Below the pieces are notes generated by a model that was given only the letters and a program-made list of their open reading frames with translations, searched no databases and was not told the DNA's origin. A DNA stretch of 64,000 bases, from contig WQXO01000003.1 of NCBI GenBank assembly GCA_009784825.1, positions 1 to 64,000 on the forward strand, in the 5' to 3' direction. Origin of the DNA: Oscillospiraceae bacterium (GTDB lineage: Bacteria; Bacillota; Clostridia; Oscillospirales; Ruminococcaceae). A program made the position numbers and the translations under genes. Positions 8,201 through 16,875 of this stretch are shown here, piece after piece (within the stretch, counting starts at the first letter, position 1; the number at the start of each line of letters is the position of its first letter).

Positions 8201-9345
8201 AAACAAACACAAGAAAAACCGCTTATGAGCTTCTTAGAAAAATGGAAAAAGGTGCATATTCATCCCTAATTCTCAACAACGAATTAAAAAAGCAAAGCCT
8301 TGATGAACGTGACAAAGCGTTCACAACCATGCTGTTTTACGGGGTTATTGAACGCCGTATAACCTTAGATTATATAATCGCAAGCTTCACTAAAACCAAG
8401 CCCGAGCAGGATATAGCCGTTCTTTTAAGAATGGGCTTGTACCAAATTATATACATGGATTCCGTTCCGGAAAGTGCTGCAGTGCATGAAACCGTCGAGC
8501 TTTCCCCGAAACGAGCGAAATCGTTCGTTAATGCGGTTTTGCGAAACTTTTTGCGAAAAAACACGGACTGCTATACAGGGGAGAATTGTGTTCTCCCGTT
8601 ATGGATAAAATATTCCTGCCCCGAATGGTTGGTTAAAAAATGGCAGGAGGAATATGGCGAGCAGGCGACTTTACAGATTTTAGAAACGAGCCTGTTACCG
8701 CCTCCGCAATTTGTTGTTACAGGGAAAAATCATGTAGGGGAGAACTGTGTTCTCCCGCCCACACAATACACACAAGATTTATCCTCACAACAAGCCTGCG
8801 AATTATTGAACCCGCAGCCCGGCGAAACAGTTATAGACTTATGTGCAGCACCCGGCGGGAAGAGCTTTACCATTGCGGGATTAATGAACAATACCGGGCG
8901 AATTATAAGCTGCGACATTCACGAAAAGAAGCTTAAGCTGATTGAACAGGGTGCAACCCGCCTCGGAATAAGTATAATCGAGGTTCATAAAAACGATGCA
9001 CGGGTTTACAATCCCGACTTTCCGAAAGCCGACAGGGTGTTATGCGATGTACCATGTTCGGGATTAGGCGTAATTAGGCGAAAGCCCGAAATTAAATACA
9101 AGCCCGAAGCCGACTTTATTCGCCTGCCGGAAATACAGGGCGAAATTCTGCAAACCGGCTCACGCTACGTAAAAGACAAAGGTGTGCTAATGTATTCAAC
9201 CTGCACGTTAAGCAAGCGTGAAAATGACGACGTAATCGAAAACTTTCTGAAAAACAACAGGTTTGATTTATCGGAAAAACGAACGGTTATCCCGAGCGAG
9301 GACGGCGGCGACGGATTTTTCACAGCGGTTATGGTGAGAAAATGA
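8197..9345 (+). CDS. rsmB: 16S rRNA m5C967 methyltransferase RsmB, with two repeat-derived insertions
   Basis: 382 aa. An N-terminal NusB-like RNA-binding domain (to ~140) precedes a SAM methyltransferase domain with VIDLCAAPGGKSF, the motif IV cysteine region CDVPCSGLGVIRR and the motif VI cysteine region STCTLSKREN. The ATG at 8197 overlaps the previous stop (ATGA). A longer reading frame upstream exists, but the family N-terminus TRKTAYELL lies just after 8197. Residues ~127-134 (TGENCVLP) and ~180-187 (VGENCVLP) are encoded by family A palindromes at 8575 and 8734. Both fall in or near linkers away from the active-site motifs. Confidence 0.95.
   Translation: MKTNTRKTAYELLRKMEKGAYSSLILNNELKKQSLDERDKAFTTMLFYGVIERRITLDYIIASFTKTKPEQDIAVLLRMGLYQIIYMDSVPESAAVHETVELSPKRAKSFVNAVLRNFLRKNTDCYTGENCVLPLWIKYSCPEWLVKKWQEEYGEQATLQILETSLLPPPQFVVTGKNHVGENCVLPPTQYTQDLSSQQACELLNPQPGETVIDLCAAPGGKSFTIAGLMNNTGRIISCDIHEKKLKLIEQGATRLGISIIEVHKNDARVYNPDFPKADRVLCDVPCSGLGVIRRKPEIKYKPEADFIRLPEIQGEILQTGSRYVKDKGVLMYSTCTLSKRENDDVIENFLKNNRFDLSEKRTVIPSEDGGDGFFTAVMVRK
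8575..8598 (+). repeat. Family A palindrome in rsmB, copy 1
   Basis: ACAGGGGAGAATTGTGTTCT then CCCG, arms GGGAGAA and TTCTCCC. The start GTA has become ACA. It is read in frame 1 as TGENCVLP. Confidence 0.85.
8734..8757 (+). repeat. Family A palindrome in rsmB, copy 2
   Basis: GTAGGGGAGAACTGTGTTCT then CCCG. Read in frame 1 as VGENCVLP. It is 159 nt from copy 1 in the same gene and nearly identical to it. Confidence 0.9.
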
Positions 9346-10367
9346 TTGACATTTTATCTTTAAACCTCGACGAATTAAAGCAAGAATTGGCACAATTCGG
9401 CGAACCCGCTTATCGGGCGAAACAGATTTACGAATGGCTTCACATAAGAAAAATATCGGATTTTGACGAAATTACTAATATTTCTAAACAATTACGAGAA
9501 AAATTAAGAGAAAAGTTTTGTATAAAATCACTAAATATGCAAAAAAGACTTGTATCAAGCATAGATGATACGGTAAAATATCTATATATGCTTGACGACG
9601 GCAATTGCATTGAAACGGTTTTTATGTCGCACAACCACGGGAATTCATTATGTATATCCTCGCAGGTTGGTTGCAGAATGGGCTGCAGGTTCTGTATGTC
9701 AGCACAATGCGGCTTTGTCCGAAATCTTACACCAAGCGAAATGCTCCTACAAATATACCGAGCCGAAAAAGAGATAAACAGCGTTGTCGTCATGGGAATT
9801 GGCGAACCGTTAGATAACTTCGACAATGTGAAAAAGTTTTTAGAAATTCTACCGATGAGCTTACGGCATGTGTCACTTTCCACCTGCGGACTTGCAGACG
9901 AAATAGACGAACTTGCTAAGTTAAAATTAGGCTTAACGCTTTCAATCTCGCTCCACGCAACCAACGACAAAGACAGAACGGCGATTATGCCCATTAACGC
10001 ACGATATAACTTAGAACGCCTGTTAAGCTCATGTGCGAATTATTTCACAATTACCCGCCGCAGAATAAGCTATGAGTATGCATTAATTGATGGAGTTAAT
10101 GACACTGAGGAAAATGCATACGAACTTGCGAAACTGCTGAAAAAGTTACCAAAGGGTTCATACCATGTTAATATTATTCCCATAAACCCTGTAGGGGCGA
10201 ACTGCGTTCGCCCGCCTGACACAAAACAAATCAAAACCTTTTCCACCGTTCTTGAAAGAGAAAACATAAACGTCACCGTAAGAAGAACCTTAGGTGCAGA
10301 CATAAACGCCGCTTGCGGGCAATTACGTAGGGGGGAACTGTGTTCTCCCGATAAAAAGGAATTATAA
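9342..10367 (+). CDS. rlmN: Dual-specificity rRNA/tRNA adenine C2-methyltransferase RlmN
   Basis: 341 aa. Radical SAM enzyme that makes m2A2503 in 23S rRNA and m2A37 in some tRNAs. It has the cluster motif CRMGCRFCMSA (residues ~110-120), GIGEPLDNFDNV, SISLHATND, and the second catalytic Cys near the end in INAACGQLR. The start overlaps the rsmB stop (ATGA). One family A copy encodes internal residues ~284-291 (VGANCVRP). A second, read in a different frame, supplies most of the C-terminal tail (RRGELCSP) beyond the catalytic Cys. Catalytic residues are untouched. Confidence 0.96.
   Translation: MIDILSLNLDELKQELAQFGEPAYRAKQIYEWLHIRKISDFDEITNISKQLREKLREKFCIKSLNMQKRLVSSIDDTVKYLYMLDDGNCIETVFMSHNHGNSLCISSQVGCRMGCRFCMSAQCGFVRNLTPSEMLLQIYRAEKEINSVVVMGIGEPLDNFDNVKKFLEILPMSLRHVSLSTCGLADEIDELAKLKLGLTLSISLHATNDKDRTAIMPINARYNLERLLSSCANYFTITRRRISYEYALIDGVNDTEENAYELAKLLKKLPKGSYHVNIIPINPVGANCVRPPDTKQIKTFSTVLERENINVTVRRTLGADINAACGQLRRGELCSPDKKEL
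10191..10214 (+). repeat. Family A palindrome inside rlmN
   Basis: GTAGGGGCGAACTGCGTTCG then CCCG, perfect arms GGGCGAAC/GTTCGCCC apart from a 2-nt loop. Frame 1 gives VGANCVRP. Confidence 0.9.
10327..10350 (+). repeat. Family A palindrome at the rlmN 3' end
   Basis: GTAGGGGGGAACTGTGTTCT then CCCG. Read in frame 3 (AGG GGG GAA CTG) as RGELCSP, forming the enzyme's last residues. Confidence 0.9.
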
Positions 10368-10370
10368 ATT

Positions 10371-11108
10371 ATGCTGGTTTATTCTAAAACAGACATAGGG
10401 AAAAAGCGTTCAGAAAACCAAGACCGTGTTTGGACAGATGTTTTGAACGAGGGCAGTGACGAAGCTGTTGCGGTCATAGTATGTGACGGCATGGGCGGTG
10501 AAAATGCGGGAAGTCTTGCGAGCCAGATGACGGTTGACTTCATGGCGGACAGGTTTAAGCGTGGCTTCCGTGACGATATTAACCGAAATTCCATTCGCAA
10601 TCTTATGATAACCTCGGTGATTGCGGCGAACTCATTAGTTTATGACGAATCAATTTCTGACTCAAGCAAGCACGGTATGGGAACAACCTGTGTAGCCGCA
10701 ATCGTACATAACGAGCGGGCATATATAATCAACGTGGGAGACAGTCGGGCGTATCATATATTCGACGACAACATTCAACAGATTACCAAAGACCACACAT
10801 ATATAAGGACACTTATAGATGAGGGCAGGATTACCGAGGAGGAGAGCAAACGCCACCCAGACAGGAACGCAATAACACGTGCAATCGGTGCAGAGGGGAA
10901 CGTCACACCCGATTATTTCGAGTTAGACTTACAGGAAAAAAGCATAATGCTTCTCTGCTCAGACGGGCTTCACTCATACGGTGACGATATAAAAATCGCT
11001 GAAATCATCGTGAACAATCCCAAGAACAAGGTTTGCGAGCTTTTGGTGAATTATGCAATAAAAAACGGCGGACGTGACAACATCACAGCGGCATTAATTG
11101 TACTGTAG
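10371..11108 (+). CDS. stp: PP2C-type serine/threonine phosphatase
   Basis: 245 aa. Stp/PrpC-type phosphatase that reverses PrkC phosphorylation. Metal-binding motifs are visible: RSENQDRVW near the start, VCDGMGGENAGSLAS (~39-53), INVGDSRAYH (~120) and LCSDGLHSY (~195). GGRDNITAALIVL closes the fold. AAGGAATT precedes the ATG. The TAG stop (11106-11108) lies inside a family A repeat that begins at 11105, so the repeat sets the C-terminus. prkC follows. Confidence 0.95.
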   Translation: MLVYSKTDIGKKRSENQDRVWTDVLNEGSDEAVAVIVCDGMGGENAGSLASQMTVDFMADRFKRGFRDDINRNSIRNLMITSVIAANSLVYDESISDSSKHGMGTTCVAAIVHNERAYIINVGDSRAYHIFDDNIQQITKDHTYIRTLIDEGRITEEESKRHPDRNAITRAIGAEGNVTPDYFELDLQEKSIMLLCSDGLHSYGDDIKIAEIIVNNPKNKVCELLVNYAIKNGGRDNITAALIVL

Positions 11109-11128
11109 GGGCGAACTGCGTTCGCCCG
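11105..11128 (+). repeat. Family A palindrome supplying the stp stop codon
   Basis: GTAGGGGCGAACTGCGTTCG then CCCG. Identical in sequence to the copy inside rlmN at 10191. Here stp reads it in frame 2, where the second base onward is TAG. Confidence 0.92.
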
Positions 11129-11186
11129 TTGAAACAAAACGTAAGGATTTAGAGGAATACTGTGCACGAAAGGGTTGAATTTATCT

Positions 11187-13319
11187 ATGGATAACTACAT
11201 CGGCGTAAAACTTGACGGGAGATACGAGCTTCTTGAACTCATCGGCTCAGGCGGCATGGCAGAAATCTACAGAGCTGATGACACAGCTGAGGACAGGACT
11301 GTTGCGGTAAAAATTCTCAAAAACGAATTCGCAGGCAGTGAGGACTTCCTCCGCAGATTCCGCAACGAGTCGAAAGCAATCGCACTCTTATCACACCCGA
11401 ACATTGTCAAAATCTTTGACGTGGGCTTCACCGAAAGCGTGCAGTTCATCGTCATGGAGTACATTGACGGTATAACACTCACCGAGTATATCGAAAAGCA
11501 AGGCGTCCTCAAATGGAGAGAGGCGTTGGGTTTCGTTCAGCAGATTTTGAAAGCTCTCCAGCACGCCCACGACCGAGGAATAGTCCACCGTGACGTAAAG
11601 TCACAGAACGTCATGCTTCTGCCGGACGGTGCGATAAAGGTGATGGACTTTGGGATTGCACGGTTCAATCGAGAAATCGACAAAACCATATCCGAAAAAG
11701 CAATCGGCTCTGTCCACTATATCAGCCCCGAACAAGCACGGGGAGACGTTACCGACGAGAGGAGCGACCTTTATTCGGTGGGGATTATGCTATACGAAAT
11801 GCTGACCGGCGTTAAACCGTTTGACGGGGATGACGCATTGGCAATTGCGTTAATGCATACCAACAAAAACCCGAAACGTCCCGCAGAAATCAATTCATCT
11901 ATCCCCGAAGGGTTAGAGGAAATTACACTTCGTGCAATGCAGAAGGAGCCTCCCAAGCGTTACCAGACAGCCGGCGAAATGGTGAGCGATTTACGGGAAT
12001 TTGAGCGTAACCCCAGTGTTGTGTTCGACTATAAATATTTCACACCTGACGGAAACACAAAACATTTCAACAAGGTGGGGAAAGCAGTTCCGCCTCCCGC
12101 ACCTGTTCCCCAGCAAAAGAAAGCACCTGTTGCCGTCACCGTGGCATACGATGATGACGACGATGAAGAATATGATGATGATGAAATCATCGAAAGGCGT
12201 TCGCCTCTACTGCCTATTTTATTCGCAGTAGCCTCGGTGTTTGTTATTCTTGCGGCATGGTTGATTTATATGATTGTCGGAAACATCACCGACCCGAGCG
12301 GCAGAGGGCCGGACGGGCCGATAAGACCCGGCAGTGACATTCAAATGCCTAATCTCGTGTCAATGTCTTATGTAGAAGCAATCGACTTATACGGTGACAG
12401 GATTATATTTGACCCGTCAGAGGAATACTCCTCAGAATACCCGAAAGGTATAATCATGGAGCAGGAATACGTGGCAGGAAGAAACATAAAAGTGAATTCC
12501 ACCGTAAAAATCGTTGTAAGCAAGGGAAAGAACGTGGTATACGTCCCCGACTACGCTTTGACGGGACCGCACCATTCGGTCAGTGTAGAGCAGGAATTGA
12601 AAAACGCAGGCTTGATTGTAAGAATGTCGTTTATTGAAAGTGAAACAGTCCCCAAGGAATACGTCATTCGGACAGACCCGCCCGCCGGCTCACAATTAGA
12701 AAAAGGCGACCCGATTACAATTATTGTCAGCTTAGGGGCACCGGAATCCGATATAACAAATGTCCCCGATATGCTGGGATTGAATATAACCAGTGCAAGG
12801 GTTCGTGCAGACGAATACAGAATCGAACTCATAGAAATCTATGAAGAAAGCTCCGAGGAAGACAGGGGTAAGGTTCTCAGTCAAAGCATAGTACCGTTTG
12901 AGGAAGTGCCGAACTGGACAGAGGTTGAAGTAGTTATAGGCAGCGGACCTCCCGCAACCAGAAAATCCAATATTACGTTTACTGTAGCAGACAGATGGAC
13001 AGGGGATTACACCTTCCTTTGGTATGTTGAGGGAGCACCCGTCGGCTCTATGAAGCAAAATGTTGAGATAAAAAAGGAAGTTAAATGGGAGTTTGAGGAC
13101 GAGGGATTAAAGCTGTATTCTATCAGAATAAGATGCGAGGCGACGGGCGAGGAAGCGTTGTTCTGCACCTATGAAATCGACTTTACCAAAGAAACACCTA
13201 CTAAACGAGAGGTATATCTCGACATGGGTGTGTTCAGTAAAATCAGCACCCCCGGAGGCGGCACAACTGCTACCTCCACTGCCGAAAGCAGCGAACCCGA
13301 ATCACCTGCCGATGAGTAA
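11187..13319 (+). CDS. prkC: Serine/threonine protein kinase with PASTA domains
   Basis: ~710 aa membrane kinase that senses muropeptides or lipid II in Firmicutes. Kinase domain to ~270: glycine loop GSGGMAEIY (20-28), catalytic HRDVKSQN (~134) and DFGIAR (~154). A proline- and acid-rich juxtamembrane region (AYDDDDDEEYDDDEI) precedes one membrane helix (ILFAVASVFVILAAWLIY, ~343-360). About three PASTA repeats cover ~385-590, and a C-terminal extracellular domain of unknown type ends in a Ser/Thr-rich tail. The ATG at 11187 is preferred to an in-frame TTG at 11175 that abuts the GAAAGGG site. It overlaps rsgA by 8 nt. Confidence 0.95.
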   Translation: MDNYIGVKLDGRYELLELIGSGGMAEIYRADDTAEDRTVAVKILKNEFAGSEDFLRRFRNESKAIALLSHPNIVKIFDVGFTESVQFIVMEYIDGITLTEYIEKQGVLKWREALGFVQQILKALQHAHDRGIVHRDVKSQNVMLLPDGAIKVMDFGIARFNREIDKTISEKAIGSVHYISPEQARGDVTDERSDLYSVGIMLYEMLTGVKPFDGDDALAIALMHTNKNPKRPAEINSSIPEGLEEITLRAMQKEPPKRYQTAGEMVSDLREFERNPSVVFDYKYFTPDGNTKHFNKVGKAVPPPAPVPQQKKAPVAVTVAYDDDDDEEYDDDEIIERRSPLLPILFAVASVFVILAAWLIYMIVGNITDPSGRGPDGPIRPGSDIQMPNLVSMSYVEAIDLYGDRIIFDPSEEYSSEYPKGIIMEQEYVAGRNIKVNSTVKIVVSKGKNVVYVPDYALTGPHHSVSVEQELKNAGLIVRMSFIESETVPKEYVIRTDPPAGSQLEKGDPITIIVSLGAPESDITNVPDMLGLNITSARVRADEYRIELIEIYEESSEEDRGKVLSQSIVPFEEVPNWTEVEVVIGSGPPATRKSNITFTVADRWTGDYTFLWYVEGAPVGSMKQNVEIKKEVKWEFEDEGLKLYSIRIRCEATGEEALFCTYEIDFTKETPTKREVYLDMGVFSKISTPGGGTTATSTAESSEPESPADE

Positions 13320-14157
13320 AACTCAAGGGATAATAACCTCGTCGGTTGGCGGATTATACGGGGTCAAAACCGATGACGGTGTAATATCATGCCGTGCAAG
13401 GGGGCTGTTTCGGTTAAAGAATGTCAGCCCTTACGTCGGCGATTATGTAACGGTTGAATACGAAAACGACGAGCCGTTTATCGCAGAAATTAATCAGCGA
13501 AAAAATGAGCTTGTCCGTCCTCCGTTAGCTAATTTGGATTGCGTAGTAATTACGGTGTCATCCTGCGAGCCGAACCCCTGTGCATTAATTATTGATAAAC
13601 TTACGGTTATCCTTGAAAGCAAAGGGATAGAACCCGTGCTGTGTTTTACAAAAATTGACAAGAAAGAAGCCCTGCTCCTTGACGTATATCGAGAGGCAGG
13701 GTTCACCTGTTTTTTAAACGACAATATCGAGAAAATAAACGAGTATATAAAAAACAAAACCTCCGCTCTTATCGGGAACACAGGCGTAGGAAAAACCAGC
13801 CTGCTTAATCGTATGATTCCGGGATTAGACCTACCCACCGCCGAAATCAGCAAAAAATTAGGCAGAGGTAAGCACACCACACGAACGGTTCAGCTGCATG
13901 AATTACCCGGCGGCGGTTACATTGCCGACACCCCCGGATTTTCCACAGTTGAGGGTAAGTTTTACGGAGAAATCCCCTCAAGAGAAATCGCACTGTATTT
14001 CCGGGAAATCGCACCGCTTATCGGAAAATGCAAGTTCAACGGATGCACCCACACAGGGGAAGAGGGGTGCGAGGTTGCTCAAAACATTCACAAAAGCAGA
14101 TACGACAGCTACGTTACTATTTATAAACAAACCAAAAAAGCAGAAAATATTTATTAA
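13312..14157 (+). CDS. rsgA: Ribosome small-subunit-dependent GTPase A
   Basis: 281 aa. Circularly permuted GTPase acting late in 30S assembly. Order seen: OB-fold (residues ~1-65), the G4-like FTKIDK before G1 (as expected for the permutation), G1 GNTGVGKTSLLN, G3 DTPGFS, and the C-terminal zinc knuckle CKFNGCTHTGEEGC. The chosen ATG starts MSKTQGIITSSVGG, which is the family N-terminus. A longer upstream frame is only the prkC shadow. Last gene of the operon. The rpe gene that often follows is absent. Confidence 0.96.
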   Translation: MSKTQGIITSSVGGLYGVKTDDGVISCRARGLFRLKNVSPYVGDYVTVEYENDEPFIAEINQRKNELVRPPLANLDCVVITVSSCEPNPCALIIDKLTVILESKGIEPVLCFTKIDKKEALLLDVYREAGFTCFLNDNIEKINEYIKNKTSALIGNTGVGKTSLLNRMIPGLDLPTAEISKKLGRGKHTTRTVQLHELPGGGYIADTPGFSTVEGKFYGEIPSREIALYFREIAPLIGKCKFNGCTHTGEEGCEVAQNIHKSRYDSYVTIYKQTKKAENIY

Positions 14158-14185
14158 ATCCGTGAAACAAAAGCACGGATTTTTT
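14156..14185 (+). terminator. Terminator of the def-rsgA operon
   Basis: AAATCCGTG (14156-14164) pairs with CACGGATTT (14174-14182) and runs into TTT. The stem begins at the rsgA stop codon. Confidence 0.85.
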
Positions 14186-14230
14186 ACACTTATTTAACAG
14201 AAACGTGTTTCAAAAAAGGAATTAATTCTT

Positions 14231-14767
14231 ATGACTGATTTAGTCGAAAACAAAACCGATTATGATTTTAATGAGGCGGTCGGGCTTGCCGTGAAAGGCG
14301 ACGCCGAAGCGTTCGCTTTGTTATACGCTGCGGTTTATAAAGACTTATATCACGTCGCATTATATTCCTTAAAAAATTCGGCAGACGCAGAGGACGTTGT
14401 CTCCGAAACAGTGTTAGACGCTTTTTCAACAATCAGGACGCTGCGTGACGAAACGGCGTTTAAGGCATGGATAATGAAAATTCTCTCAGCGAAAATCAAA
14501 CGCAAGTTCAAGGAATACATCAAAGCGAGAGAACAGGTTACATATGGTGAGGAAGCAACCGAACCCAATCATGACAGCTTCGATATTAAATTCGAGCTTC
14601 AAAATTTAGACAACAAAGACAAATTGGTTCTTTCGCTGTCAATAATATGCGGATACACGAGTAAGCAGATTTCGGTATTCACCGGAATGAACCACAACAC
14701 CGTCCGCACACGAATTGCACGAGCCAAAGAAAAATTGAAAGAGAGATTACAATATGAACAACATTAA
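14231..14767 (+). CDS. RNA polymerase sigma factor, sigma-70/ECF type
   Basis: 178 aa. Region 2 shows as NSADAEDVVSETVLDAFSTI (~residues 51-70) and WIMKILSAKIKRKFKEY. Region 4 is VLSLSIICGYTSKQISVFTG followed by NTVRTRIARAKEKLKERL, a helix-turn-helix. Size and two-region layout fit the ECF class. It overlaps by 14 nt a gene for a membrane-anchored beta-propeller protein, which is a candidate anti-sigma or signal-sensing partner (inference). Confidence 0.88.
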   Translation: MTDLVENKTDYDFNEAVGLAVKGDAEAFALLYAAVYKDLYHVALYSLKNSADAEDVVSETVLDAFSTIRTLRDETAFKAWIMKILSAKIKRKFKEYIKAREQVTYGEEATEPNHDSFDIKFELQNLDNKDKLVLSLSIICGYTSKQISVFTGMNHNTVRTRIARAKEKLKERLQYEQH

Positions 14768-16823
14768 TAAAGAATTATATACGCATATGACTGAGGCTGA
14801 TGTCCCTGAAACTCTTCTCCCCGAAAACATTGAGGGGCTTCTTGTAAAAAGACCGGCAAAACGCTTTCTCAACAGAACAGCGATTTACGGTGCAGCATTA
14901 GCGGGTGCGGCGGCACTCGTAATCGTAGTGGCGGCAGTCACCAATTCACTGACCTATGACCCGAACGATACTATTCTCTCTACCCTACCGAGTGACACTG
15001 CGGTATATTCAACTGATGAACCGTCACAGTCGGATTTGCCGGCTACAGAGGATTTGCCGGCTACAGTGGCTTCCTCGGAACAAGCAACCTCCATAGATAC
15101 CAACCAACCGGCTAATACAACCGCAACCACCCCAACAGTTTCTACAACCGCCCCCGCTCCGGTAATCCCGCAAGAACCCGTTCCCGAGGTGGCAGAAGTA
15201 TTAGGCGATTATCAGCAATTATATGAATTGATAAAAAACGCAGAGCATTTGCGGTACAATTACGGATTGCCGACCGACGATGCCGCTATCGGCATTGCCA
15301 ATCCCATGCCCCCTACTGTGATGCCCACCGCCCCTGCTCCGGGGGGTGACAACGATTCCCCAACGACAAGCTCACCCGAATTCTCTCAAACCAATAACCA
15401 AATCAAAGACATTGACGAGGGTGATATTGTTAAAACCGACGGCAAGCTCATATATGTTTCTTTAGGTAATGCAGTGTCGGTAATTAAAGCGGAAAACGGC
15501 GAAATGACACGTCTGGCAGTCTTAGAAAAAAGCGGCTACACCCCCGCAGAAATGCAGCTTTATAACGACAGACTAATCATATTCTGGAACAAGAGTACAA
15601 GCGGTGGCGACTTACTTGTTGAGACTTATTTAACCTCGGGAGCTTTCGACAAACCGACAGCTTCATATTCACAAAAAGGCAGTTATATTTCCTCAAGAAT
15701 GCAAGGCTCGATTGTCTATCTTGTGACCTCATATTCTCTGCCTTACTCTAACGACTTCACACATGACGATTACGATTATTACGTACCGTCATACACTGTT
15801 AACGGTCAAAAGAACTACATTCCCCCGAACTGCATAATCGTTCCCGACGAGCTTCAATACACGCAATACACGGTTGTTTCCGGGTTAGACATCAGCAAAA
15901 CAGACATGCAAATCTCGATTAAAGCAAACCTCGGCAGAGCGGATGTGGTTTACTCCTCGCATGAAAACCTCTATATCGCCCAACGAATCTACGATTTTTT
16001 CACGTGGGACGGGAACACCGACATAGTCAAATTCTCACTTAACAAAGGGAATGTGGAATTCGCCGCTTCATGCAGAATAGCGGGGTGGGTGACAAACCAG
16101 TTTTACATGGACGAATACAAAGGTAACTTACGAGTGGTTGCAGAAAAATCGTTTGAATTAGACACCATGTTATACGCCTTAGACAAGGATTTAAAGCTGC
16201 TGTCGGTGGTCACAGGAATAGGCAAGGGGGAGAGGTGTCAGTCGGTTCGTTTTGACAACGAGATTGCCTACATCGTAACCTTCTGGCAGATTGACCCGTT
16301 GTTTGCATTCGACATGAGCGACCCGAAAAATCCGAAGAAATTAGACGAGTTAAAAATCCCCGGTTTCTCCCGTTATATGCACATGTGGAGTGCGGGACGG
16401 CTTCTCGGAGTGGGCGTTGACGCTGATGAAATTACCGGTCGCAGAACAGGTTTAAAGCTTTCGATGTTCGACGTTTCAAATAACGAACAGCTCTCCGAAA
16501 GGCACGTCTTGGCATTCGGAAACGCAAACTCAACCAGCATAACCGAGAAAGAGCACAGAGCGGTTTTAGTTTCACCGGAGAAGAACATTATCGCCGTTCC
16601 GTACCATTATTGGTCTTATGCAAGCACGAATGCTTATGCAGTATTTTCGTATCACGAAACGGCAGGGTTCACGCTTATCGGTGAAATCGAAAGAACAGGG
16701 AAGGAATACGATTTCCAAAGAGGGTTGTTCATCGGGGAATATATATACATCATTTCAAACCACAAGATTATCTCGGTCAAACTGAGCGATTTCGATGAAG
16801 TCAGAGAGATTGGGTTAAGGTAA
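14754..16823 (+). CDS. Membrane-anchored beta-propeller protein, probable sigma-factor partner
   Basis: 689 aa. A ~40-residue cytoplasmic start is followed by one helix (AIYGAALAGAAALVIVVAAV, ~45-64) and a Thr/Pro/Ser-rich linker to ~140. A beta-propeller domain (PF09826-like) then carries IKDIDEGDIVKTDGKLIYVS, YISSRMQGSIVYLVTSY and KIPGFSRYMHMWSAG. The single helix after a short cytoplasmic N-terminus is typical of anti-sigma partners. It is clearly paralogous to the lipoprotein at 39927-42251. It starts inside the end of the sigma gene with a GAGAGAT site. Confidence 0.85.
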   Translation: MNNINKELYTHMTEADVPETLLPENIEGLLVKRPAKRFLNRTAIYGAALAGAAALVIVVAAVTNSLTYDPNDTILSTLPSDTAVYSTDEPSQSDLPATEDLPATVASSEQATSIDTNQPANTTATTPTVSTTAPAPVIPQEPVPEVAEVLGDYQQLYELIKNAEHLRYNYGLPTDDAAIGIANPMPPTVMPTAPAPGGDNDSPTTSSPEFSQTNNQIKDIDEGDIVKTDGKLIYVSLGNAVSVIKAENGEMTRLAVLEKSGYTPAEMQLYNDRLIIFWNKSTSGGDLLVETYLTSGAFDKPTASYSQKGSYISSRMQGSIVYLVTSYSLPYSNDFTHDDYDYYVPSYTVNGQKNYIPPNCIIVPDELQYTQYTVVSGLDISKTDMQISIKANLGRADVVYSSHENLYIAQRIYDFFTWDGNTDIVKFSLNKGNVEFAASCRIAGWVTNQFYMDEYKGNLRVVAEKSFELDTMLYALDKDLKLLSVVTGIGKGERCQSVRFDNEIAYIVTFWQIDPLFAFDMSDPKNPKKLDELKIPGFSRYMHMWSAGRLLGVGVDADEITGRRTGLKLSMFDVSNNEQLSERHVLAFGNANSTSITEKEHRAVLVSPEKNIIAVPYHYWSYASTNAYAVFSYHETAGFTLIGEIERTGKEYDFQRGLFIGEYIYIISNHKIISVKLSDFDEVREIGLR

Positions 16824-16833
16824 AGATAGTTAA

Positions 16834-16866
16834 AACGCCGGTTAATTAACAACCGGCGTTTTTTGT
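16834..16866. terminator. Bidirectional terminator
   Basis: AACGCCGGTT (16834-16843) and AACCGGCGTT (16851-16860) form a perfect 10-bp stem with a 7-nt loop. A T-run follows on the plus strand and TTTTAAC on the minus strand. It serves the convergent beta-propeller and zinc-ribbon genes. Confidence 0.9.
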
Positions 16867-16875
16867 TTTATTCTA